The position numbers and the translations under genes were made by a program. From the NCBI GenBank assembly GCA_002404055.1, contig DHIZ01000047.1, positions 1-19,709 of the forward strand: a DNA stretch of 19,709 nucleotides. The letters run 5' to 3'. This document shows positions 13,439 through 19,709 of this stretch, in pieces (the first letter of the stretch is position 1; each line of letters opens with the position of its first letter). Source of the stretch: Chloroflexi bacterium UBA4733. GTDB taxonomy: Bacteria; Chloroflexota; UBA4733. The notes beneath the pieces are model-generated. The model ran no database searches and was not told the origin of the DNA. It saw only the letters and a program-made list of their open reading frames with translations.

Positions 13439-16018
13439 GTGGTGCTGTACTACGTCGACGGGTACCACGGCGGCGTCAAGGGCCACATGCCGCTCGGAGC
13501 CTGGCGCGACATCCTTCAGACTCTCCGGCGCACGCCGGACTGGAAGCTGGCGCTGGATATCGAGCCGGTCTCCTGGGCGGTGCTGCGACGCAGCGATCCA
13601 GCTTCCTATGCCGAACTGCGAGAGTACCTGGCCGATCAGACAGTGGACGCCCGGCTGGAGATCGTCGCTGCCAGCTACGCTCAACCCTTCGCCTGGGCGA
13701 TTGGTGGCGAGAGCAACATTCGCCACCTCATCCGGGGGCGCGAGATCGTCCGGGAGCATTTCCCGGACCTCTGCGTCGATACCTACGCAGTACAAGAACC
13801 GTGTTGGACGAGTGCGTTGCCGCAGATCCTGCGCTCGCTGGGCTACACTCGCGCTGTCCTTCGAGATGCCAGCACCGCCTGGGCGGGTTACCCGACCGGT
13901 GTCGACGCCGCCATCGTCAACTGGGTCGGCCCAGATGGCAGCGCCATCCCCTGTGTGCCCCGCTACGCCTGTGAAGCCCTGGTGAAGTGTTGGGAGACGG
14001 AATCCTGCGCCGCCAGCGAGGCATTTGCTCGCAAGTGCCTGGAACATGGCATCACGAAGCCGAGCGGCATGGGATTTCAGGATCTAGGCTGGGCAGCCCG
14101 GCCGAAAGTCCAGGGTGAGTACATTCGCTACGTGACGTGGCGGGAGTACTTCGAGCGTATCGCTGGGACGCCCAGTGAACGCTGGCAGGCCTCCCAGGAG
14201 GACCTGGTCCGCTGCACCCTGCCCTGGGGCGAACGCACGTTGCAGCGGCTCGCCCGTCAGGTGCGCAGCGCCGAGGTCAGCATGCTGGTTGCCGAGAAGA
14301 TGGCGGCGCTTGCCCACGCGTGGTGCGGGCGACCGGCGCCCCAGGAGCGGTTGCAGGCCGCCTGGGATGACGTACTGATGGCCCAACACCACGACGCATG
14401 GATCTGCGCCACGCAGCGCCAGGATCGGGATAACTGGGCCTGGCAGGTGGGCGCCGAGACCTGGGCGGCGGAGGAAACGTGCCGGGAAATTATTGCCGGG
14501 GCAGCCGAAGCGCTCGCCGTGCCAGGTCTGCCCATCAGAGGGACAGGGGGGACAGGCCAGCGGGTCTGTGTCTTCAATACGCTGGCAGGGCCCCGGGACG
14601 ACCTTGCCGAAATTAAGGTGGCGACGGAAGCAGGTACGGGCGGATTCCTCGTGCGCGACCTTTCCGGTCAGCCCGTTCAGGCACAGGTGGTGACGACACG
14701 GACCTATGCCGAGGACCACACCCTCAACGCCGGGACCGTGCTGTTCCGCGCCACGACTCCTGGCCTGGGTTACGCAGTGTATGACCTCTCCTCAGTGCCC
14801 GAGCCGCCAGCCGCCATGCTCGGTCCGCGCGTGAGCGCCTACCGTGCGGATGACGGCACGGTCATCCTGGATAGCGACCTCTATCACATCGTGCTGGATC
14901 CTGCCCGTGGGGGCGCCGTCACGAGCCTCTTGGTACGTGCACTGGGCCGGGATTTCTGCGACGGGACAGGAGAGCGGCTGTTCAACGAATACACCGGCTA
15001 CTTCATTGCGGATGGCGCCTGGTACCGCAGCTCCCAAGCGCCGGCCCAGGTGACTATCCTGGAGGCCGGGCCGGTACGCGCGACGGTGGCGCTGGAAGGC
15101 ACGGTCGGGCCACACCCTTTCCGGACGCTGCTCAGTGTGGTGCAGGGACAAGCGCGCATCGACTGCACTGTCCGTTTTTCGTTCGCCGCGGAGACGTGGG
15201 TGGGCGACCCGTGGGACATTGCTCCCCAGGATCGCCGCCTCGAACGCCGCCGCTCCCAGCACGATGATCGCTGGAAGCTGCACGTGGTCTTTCCGACGAC
15301 GTGGCGCCAGCAGGTGCTGGACAAGGGCGCGGCCTACGATGTCTGCCGGAGCAGCGAGGAGGATACCTTCTTCCAGCGCTGGGACGAGATCAAACACAAC
15401 ATCATCCTCGACTGGGTTGACGTGCTGGATGAGGAGACCGGGTGTGGTTTGGCCCTGCTCTCGGATCACACCACCAGCTATCTGCACGGTCCGGACTATC
15501 CCCTCGGCCTGGTCTTGGGCTGGGGCTGGGAAGGTGGCTACTGGTGGGGGAAGTGCCCGTTACTGGGAAGCCAGATGGTCAACTATGCGCTCCTGCCGCA
15601 CGCCGGCACGTGGGAAGAAGCCAACCTCCCGGCGGAGTACGCACGCTGGCGTGAACCGCTACTCAGCCAATTAGGGATGGGCGACGCTGACGGCGAGCGA
15701 GGTCGGCGCAGCTTCCTCCAGATAGACGAGCCCAGTATTCAGGCGCCGGCCCTCTATGTGCAGGGCAGCGATGTTCTCGTGCGCCTGTACAACGCCGCGC
15801 CCCACGCGACAGAATGCACGGTGACGCTCGGCGCGACGCCGACGCGGGTCGAGCTCGTCGAACTGGATGGTCGGCTGATTAACGTCGTCCACACCGCCCC
15901 GCAGCCTGACGGCCGCTGCCTCGTCCGCCTTACCCTGCGGCCGTTCGGACTCCAAACTCTCCGCCTTTCGGGTCCAGGGGGCATGGTAGATCACGCGGCA
16001 AGGGCTGGAGCCGAATAA
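13439..16018 (+). CDS. GH38-like alpha-mannosidase / glycosyl hydrolase
   Basis: The 859-residue protein has the GH38 layout. An N-terminal barrel (about 1-270) holds DARLEIVAASYAQPFAWAIG, GESNIRHLIRGREIVREHF and SALPQILRSLGYTRAVLRDAS. A helical middle domain contains MAQHHDAW (His317-His318-Asp319), which matches the zinc-ligand QHHDA block of alpha-mannosidase II. A long beta-rich C-terminal part follows (about 430-850). No signal peptide is present, so it should act in the cytoplasm on imported oligosaccharides. The usual N-terminal H-x-D pair reads H-G-G (His10), and the nucleophile DPFG block reads QEPC (119-122), so several classic catalytic residues are absent. The first GTG at 13439 follows AAAGGA with eight-base spacing; a second GTG comes next. 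It is probably co-transcribed with the binding-protein gene. Fold assignment is good; classical alpha-mannosidase activity is uncertain. Confidence 0.8.
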   Translation: MVLYYVDGYHGGVKGHMPLGAWRDILQTLRRTPDWKLALDIEPVSWAVLRRSDPASYAELREYLADQTVDARLEIVAASYAQPFAWAIGGESNIRHLIRGREIVREHFPDLCVDTYAVQEPCWTSALPQILRSLGYTRAVLRDASTAWAGYPTGVDAAIVNWVGPDGSAIPCVPRYACEALVKCWETESCAASEAFARKCLEHGITKPSGMGFQDLGWAARPKVQGEYIRYVTWREYFERIAGTPSERWQASQEDLVRCTLPWGERTLQRLARQVRSAEVSMLVAEKMAALAHAWCGRPAPQERLQAAWDDVLMAQHHDAWICATQRQDRDNWAWQVGAETWAAEETCREIIAGAAEALAVPGLPIRGTGGTGQRVCVFNTLAGPRDDLAEIKVATEAGTGGFLVRDLSGQPVQAQVVTTRTYAEDHTLNAGTVLFRATTPGLGYAVYDLSSVPEPPAAMLGPRVSAYRADDGTVILDSDLYHIVLDPARGGAVTSLLVRALGRDFCDGTGERLFNEYTGYFIADGAWYRSSQAPAQVTILEAGPVRATVALEGTVGPHPFRTLLSVVQGQARIDCTVRFSFAAETWVGDPWDIAPQDRRLERRRSQHDDRWKLHVVFPTTWRQQVLDKGAAYDVCRSSEEDTFFQRWDEIKHNIILDWVDVLDEETGCGLALLSDHTTSYLHGPDYPLGLVLGWGWEGGYWWGKCPLLGSQMVNYALLPHAGTWEEANLPAEYARWREPLLSQLGMGDADGERGRRSFLQIDEPSIQAPALYVQGSDVLVRLYNAAPHATECTVTLGATPTRVELVELDGRLINVVHTAPQPDGRCLVRLTLRPFGLQTLRLSGPGGMVDHAARAGAE

Positions 16019-16150
16019 CGCCGGAGTGGCGTACTCATGGACCGCTCGGCCAGGATCTCCGGCGAAAGATCGGGCGACGCGAGCCTTCCCTACATCCGAC
16101 AGGCAGGTGACTCGGCGGAGCAAATCCTCGTTCCCCTCTGGCCAGTGCTG

Positions 16151-16179
16151 TTGTCAAACTCGGTCGCCGGGAGTATCCT
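16151..16179 (+). promoter_or_regulatory. Candidate sigma70-type promoter of the BREX operon
   Basis: TTGTCA (16151-16156, five of six) and TATCCT (16174-16179, four of six) are separated by exactly 17 bases in the 190-base gap before brxA. The predicted start, around 16185-16187, falls at the AAGGAG site itself, giving a very short leader of about 24 bases before the GTG of brxA. Confidence 0.5.
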
Positions 16180-16197
16180 GCGGCAAGGAGAAAGCCT

Positions 16198-16212
16198 GTG
16201 CCAGCAACGTGA
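16198..16212 (+). other. Possible four-codon leader ORF coupled to brxA
   Basis: GTG CCA GCA ACG TGA begins seven bases after the strong AAGGAG site (16185-16190). Its stop overlaps the brxA GTG as GTGA. The same AAGGAG site is 18 bases from the brxA start, too far for normal use, so ribosomes may translate the mini-ORF and re-initiate at brxA. This is a reading of spacing only. Confidence 0.3.
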
Positions 16213-16928
16213 TCGAGACAACCATCCAATGGCGTGCCGCCGGTCCCTACCAGTCGGTCAACGCTTCGAAGGCCGGGCTGGTCGCCGAAACGCGTCTTGC
16301 CCTGCTGACCTATCAGCGCCTCGGCGATCTCGACGCGACGAAACGGGAGTTGCTCCAGGACGCCCTTCCGCAGCGCTCGCGTTCGTCGCGGGAAGGCGTG
16401 GTAGAGCGTATCGTCTCGCGGCTGGTGCGTTGGCAGCCGCCCGAATGGGTCTGTCAGGACCTCGTCGTCGCAGCCACCTCGGAAGATGGCGTTGACCTCC
16501 GTGCCTTGCTGCTCTTGCATGCGTCACGGCAGGACAGGTTGCTCTACGATGTGCTGCAATGCCTGGTCGCGCCGCGTTGGCTCCAAGGGGAACTACAGAT
16601 CATCCGCGCTGACGTGCAGGGCTTCCTTGATGAAGGGGAGACCGATCATCCTGAGGTAGCGCGTTGGAGCCGCCAGACGCAGCAGAAATTGGCGAGCAAT
16701 ATCCTGGCGATCCTGCACGACTACGGGCTGCTGACCGGTAAGGTCACGCGGCACATTGTCGAGCCGGTGGTGCGTTCGAACGTGGCTGAGCATCTGGAGC
16801 GGCTGCTGCTGGAGGAGGGTGTCGCACCCGCTGTCGTCCCGGTACACCCCGACTGGCAGCTGTGGCTGTGGGATGAGCAACGGGTCACAGGCTGGCGACT
16901 GCGGCGCGATCGCGAGCGGTCGGCGTGA
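16209..16928 (+). CDS. brxA: BREX system protein BrxA (DUF1819 family)
   Basis: The 239-residue product has the DUF1819 pattern: a short N-terminal segment (SVNASKAGLVAETRLALLTYQRLGD), then RSRSSREGVVERIVSRL, a helical core with RALLLLHASRQDRLLYDVL and LQIIRADVQGFLDEGE, and the DNA-binding-like part KLASNILAILHDYGLLTGKVTRHIVEPVV. BrxA is a small helical DNA-binding protein that accompanies BREX phage-defence genes. Identification is strengthened by brxB and brxC in the canonical order directly after it. The frame is open back to 16026, but those codons are non-coding in style and lie across the predicted promoter. GTG 16209 is the last start before the conserved region. Its own ribosome binding site is distant, which fits coupling to the mini-ORF before it. 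Its TGA touches brxB as GTGATG. Confidence 0.85.
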   Translation: MIETTIQWRAAGPYQSVNASKAGLVAETRLALLTYQRLGDLDATKRELLQDALPQRSRSSREGVVERIVSRLVRWQPPEWVCQDLVVAATSEDGVDLRALLLLHASRQDRLLYDVLQCLVAPRWLQGELQIIRADVQGFLDEGETDHPEVARWSRQTQQKLASNILAILHDYGLLTGKVTRHIVEPVVRSNVAEHLERLLLEEGVAPAVVPVHPDWQLWLWDEQRVTGWRLRRDRERSA

Positions 16929-17527
16929 TGGAGGAATTGGGCGCCCGGCTGGATTCGCTGCTGGTGCGCTTGCGGACCGCCTATGACGGCATCGGGCATA
17001 GCAGTGGCCGGCCCTACGTCTACTTCGTCTACCCACCGACGGAGGAACGGGCGTTGCGCAAGCTGGCGAATGAGACGCTGCGCAGCGACCAGGGGTTGTG
17101 CTTCCATCACCTCGATCTGCTGCCTTTGACCATCGCCAGCATCGCCGGCCAGGAGGAGAAGCGCCAGGACCTACTGGCTGGACCGCGCGGCGGCACGGTG
17201 GCAGGGCAAATCCTGGGGCATTGGGTGCGGACGCTGGGGCGGGAGATCGACCGGCAACTTGCCGCCGAACCTGATACGGTCGCCCTGCGAGCGGCGGCGC
17301 GGCCGGTGGTGGTGCTGCGCGGCCTGGCCGCCCTCCACCCGCTCAGTCATCCCACGGCCATGATGGAAGCGCTGGCCGAGCAGGAGCCGCGCGATGCCGA
17401 CACCGGGCGGACGGTACCGGTGGTCGCGCTGGTGCCGGGTATCCGGCCGCCGCAGACCAGCCGCGAATATCTGTTTTTGGGGCAGGAGCGCCTGCGCTTC
17501 ACGTTCTACCGGGGAGAGGAATGGTAA
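16928..17527 (+). CDS. brxB: BREX system protein BrxB (DUF1788 family)
   Basis: The 199-residue protein fits DUF1788. The N-terminal helix is LGARLDSLLVRLRTAY, then PYVYFVYPPTEERALRKLANETL, a Leu-rich LCFHHLDLLPLTIASI block, ARPVVVLRGLAALHPL, and the closing PVVALVPGIRPPQTSREYLFLGQERLRFTFYRGEEW, which is the most recognisable part. BrxB is a core BREX component thought to work with BrxC and PglZ/PglX in host methylation and phage exclusion; its biochemical role is not settled. ATG at 16928 shares its A with the brxA stop (TGATG). GTG at 16925 is an alternative start three bases earlier. The stop TAA shares its last base with the brxC start, so brxA-brxB-brxC are translated as one coupled unit. 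Confidence 0.86.
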   Translation: MEELGARLDSLLVRLRTAYDGIGHSSGRPYVYFVYPPTEERALRKLANETLRSDQGLCFHHLDLLPLTIASIAGQEEKRQDLLAGPRGGTVAGQILGHWVRTLGREIDRQLAAEPDTVALRAAARPVVVLRGLAALHPLSHPTAMMEALAEQEPRDADTGRTVPVVALVPGIRPPQTSREYLFLGQERLRFTFYRGEEW

Positions 17528-19709
17528 TGGCGATCCGCGATCTCTTCGCCACGCGCATCCAGGAGCGCATCGAGCCGGTCGTCAAGATCGCCGATCGCCG
17601 CCCGGCCGTGCTGGCGGCGGAAGTCTCGGCGCTGGTGGTGACGCCGCAGTGGGAGCAGTATCTGCGCCGCATCCTCGACGCCTATGTCGACGCCGCCGAC
17701 CGCGACGACGAGCAGGCCATCGGCATCTGGATCAGCGGCTTCTTCGGCTCCGGCAAGTCGCTGCTGCTCAAGGTGCTGGGCGCGCTGCTGGAAGGGGAAG
17801 AATTGGATGGGCGATCCGTCCACGAGCTGTTCCTGGCGCGCCTACCGGCCAACAGTCCCGACCGTACCGAGTTGCAACGCCTGCTCACCGCCGGCAGTCG
17901 GCGCGTCTCCGCCACCGCCGTCGGCGGCAACCTGCACGCGCTGATCGGTGATAGCAGTGACGCGCTGGCCCTGATCACCTTCAAACTGTTCGCCCAGGCG
18001 CGCGGCTACAGTACGAACTGGGCGTTGGCCTGGGCGGTGGAGTACCAGCTCGATCGCCGTGGCAGCACGGCAGCCTTCCGGCAACGCGCCGCCGGCCTCT
18101 GCGGCTACCCCTGGGAAGACATCGCCGCCGATGCCGAATTCTACGCCGACCAGCTCTACCAGGCTGCTGCTGAGACGCTGCCGGAACACTTTGTCGGCGG
18201 CGCGGCTGCCGTGGAACGCGCGGTCTCCGGCACGACGCGCAACGGCATCGACGCGCGGATGCTGGTCGACCGGCTGAAGACCTGGTGTGAGGCGCTCGAC
18301 GCCAACGGGCGACGACATAAGGTGCTACTGCAACTGGACGAGTTGGGCCAGTGGATCGGCGGTGATCCACACAACCGCACCATGCAGGTCGCCGCCCTGG
18401 CAGAGGAAGCGGCGGCGCATGGCGGCGGCCGGGTCTGGCTCGGCGTCACCGCTCACGGCGACGTGCAGGAGTTGAGCCAGAACGTCCAGCAGGAGTACTA
18501 CGCCAAGATCGTCCAGCGTTTCGGCGCCCGCTGCAAGCTCAGCAACGAGGAGATGGGCCAGGTCGTCGAGCAGCGCGTGCTCCAGAAGACCCAGCCAGGG
18601 CGCCGGGAATTGGAGGAGCGTTTCGACGTGCGTAGCGGAGAGTTGGCCGACCTCGGCACGCTGGAACGGCCCAAGCGCGTCTACGCGCCGCCCAACCGGC
18701 AGAACGTAGCGCTGTTCTACCCCTACCTGCCCTGGACCGTTGCTGTGGTGCCCGACATCGTCAAGAACATTGCCCTGGCGGCGGGCCGTGGCGAGGCGCT
18801 GAGCGGCGCCACACGCACCATGATCGGCGTCGTGCAGGGCGGCATCATCGAGACGCCCGGTCTGCTCGACGCTGCCGTTGGCCGCCTGCTCTGCCTGGCC
18901 GACGTCTACGATCAGGTCTCCAGCGACGTGCCGATCGAGACCAAGACCGACCTCAACAGCGTGTTGCAGTCGGTGCCGGAAGCAACGGCGTTCACGGTGC
19001 GCGTCGCGCGGGGACTGTACCTGCTGGGCAAGGCGGAATACATCCCGCCGACGCTGGAGAACGTGGCGCGTGCCCTCGCCGATCGCCTGGACACCGACCT
19101 GGGAGCGCTCCGTCGTCAGGTGCAGGCCGAGCTACTCCGGCTCATCGACGCCGGCTACGCCAAGCAGGTTGGCGAGGAGTACGTCTTCCTCAGCACGCAG
19201 CAACGGGGCTTCCAGGCCCGGGTGCGCGAGCGGCAGGGTGAACTGGAGAGTCGCAGCTACGAGCTGATCCAGGCGCTCAAGGAGTTCGAGGGCGACGAGG
19301 CCTTCCGCTTCGACCGACCGGCCATCGCCGGCGGGCGGGAGATCCTGCTGCGGCTGGAGATCGACGAGCGCACAGTACGCAACCCGAACGCCAGCATGAC
19401 TCTGCACGTCTACAGCCCCTTGCAGCGGGCGCTTGATCCGGCCATTGCCGACGACGCCACGCTCAACCAGCGCTCCAATGGGGAACCGAACAGCATCATC
19501 GTGCGCCTGGGCGAAGCGCCGGACCTGCGCAAGCGGCTGGCGCTCAGCCTGGCGACGGCCCAGGTTGCCGAGGAAACGCTCAACGCCACGCCCAACGGCG
19601 CGGAAGCGGAGGTCGCCCGGCAGGCGCGGCAGAACGACCTGCCCAGCTTCCGCGCCGACGTGCGCCGGCTGCTGGCCCAGTCGGTGCGCAGCGCCACCCT
19701 CTTCTTCCG
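17527..19709 (+). CDS. brxC: BREX system P-loop ATPase BrxC (partial, runs off the right edge)
   Basis: The open frame runs from ATG 17527 through the window end (727 codons seen). BrxC proteins are usually about 1,100-1,200 residues, so roughly the last third is missing. Walker A GFFGSGKS is at residues 71-78, in the spelling typical of BrxC/PglY. Walker B LLQLDEL has Asp271-Glu272. The opening MAIRDLFATRIQERIEPVVK and the segment NVQQEYYAKIVQRFGARCKLS fit the family. It is a large AAA-like ATPase of the BREX core complex and is needed for defence in studied systems. Among two in-frame ATGs (17521 and 17527), the second has the correct eight-base spacing from GGGGAGAGG (17511-17519) and overlaps the brxB TAA by one base. 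Codons show no frameshift in the visible part. Confidence 0.9.
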   Translation, partial: MAIRDLFATRIQERIEPVVKIADRRPAVLAAEVSALVVTPQWEQYLRRILDAYVDAADRDDEQAIGIWISGFFGSGKSLLLKVLGALLEGEELDGRSVHELFLARLPANSPDRTELQRLLTAGSRRVSATAVGGNLHALIGDSSDALALITFKLFAQARGYSTNWALAWAVEYQLDRRGSTAAFRQRAAGLCGYPWEDIAADAEFYADQLYQAAAETLPEHFVGGAAAVERAVSGTTRNGIDARMLVDRLKTWCEALDANGRRHKVLLQLDELGQWIGGDPHNRTMQVAALAEEAAAHGGGRVWLGVTAHGDVQELSQNVQQEYYAKIVQRFGARCKLSNEEMGQVVEQRVLQKTQPGRRELEERFDVRSGELADLGTLERPKRVYAPPNRQNVALFYPYLPWTVAVVPDIVKNIALAAGRGEALSGATRTMIGVVQGGIIETPGLLDAAVGRLLCLADVYDQVSSDVPIETKTDLNSVLQSVPEATAFTVRVARGLYLLGKAEYIPPTLENVARALADRLDTDLGALRRQVQAELLRLIDAGYAKQVGEEYVFLSTQQRGFQARVRERQGELESRSYELIQALKEFEGDEAFRFDRPAIAGGREILLRLEIDERTVRNPNASMTLHVYSPLQRALDPAIADDATLNQRSNGEPNSIIVRLGEAPDLRKRLALSLATAQVAEETLNATPNGAEAEVARQARQNDLPSFRADVRRLLAQSVRSATLFF

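Noticed and set aside
16018..16032. Hairpin ACGCC-ggagt-GGCGT after the GH38 stop as a terminator
   Set aside because: The stem is only five pairs and no T tract follows, so it is not a convincing intrinsic terminator.
16026..16208. N-terminal extension of brxA by 61 codons
   Set aside because: It overlaps the predicted promoter, has a Cys/Arg/Ser composition unlike the rest of the protein, and BrxA proteins do not carry such an extension.

Overview
The window is GC-rich chromosomal DNA, and its gene set suggests a member of the Chloroflexota (for example the Thermomicrobia/Sphaerobacter side). This assignment is an inference from gene style: a Ski2/HelY-type helicase, FtsH with a proline/arginine-rich N-terminal extension, a Tat-type lipoprotein sugar-binding protein with a long Ser/Thr linker, Uma2 proteins and nested GCGACT/AGTCGC palindromes. 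No rRNA is present to prove it.

Layout. About 210-1240: a small membrane-anchored S26 signal-peptidase-like protein converges on a RelE/ParE-type toxin-antitoxin pair transcribed leftwards. 1358-3679: a Ski2-like DExH helicase, followed by a nested palindromic repeat element (about 3689-3844) lying between it and a convergent aldo/keto reductase (3854-4789). 5050-8289: a tightly overlapping four-gene operon made of an (alpha/alpha)-toroid glycosidase-like protein, a 4-TM protein, an ABC-2 ATPase that lacks any ATG/GTG/TTG start, and an ABC-2 permease. 8257-8642, minus strand: tRNA-Gln(CTG) followed almost directly by a 99-residue unknown protein. 8822-10906: FtsH. 10963-11544: a Uma2-family nuclease-like protein, followed by a transposase remnant.

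11898-16018: a Tat-type lipoprotein substrate-binding protein and a GH38-like alpha-mannosidase, a two-gene carbohydrate-use unit preceded by a TATAAT promoter with a nine-C spacer tract. The GH38-like protein appears to lack several of the usual zinc/nucleophile residues. No sugar permeases are encoded nearby.

16209 to the right edge: the first three genes of a BREX phage-defence system, brxA (DUF1819), brxB (DUF1788) and brxC (large P-loop ATPase, cut by the window end). They are translationally coupled and preceded by a good promoter candidate (TTGTCA-17-TATCCT). The methyltransferase (pglX), phosphatase (pglZ) and BrxL/other genes that define the BREX type would lie beyond the window.

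No CRISPR array, complete insertion sequence, rRNA or prophage was seen. The first ~200 bases hold no gene I can support.
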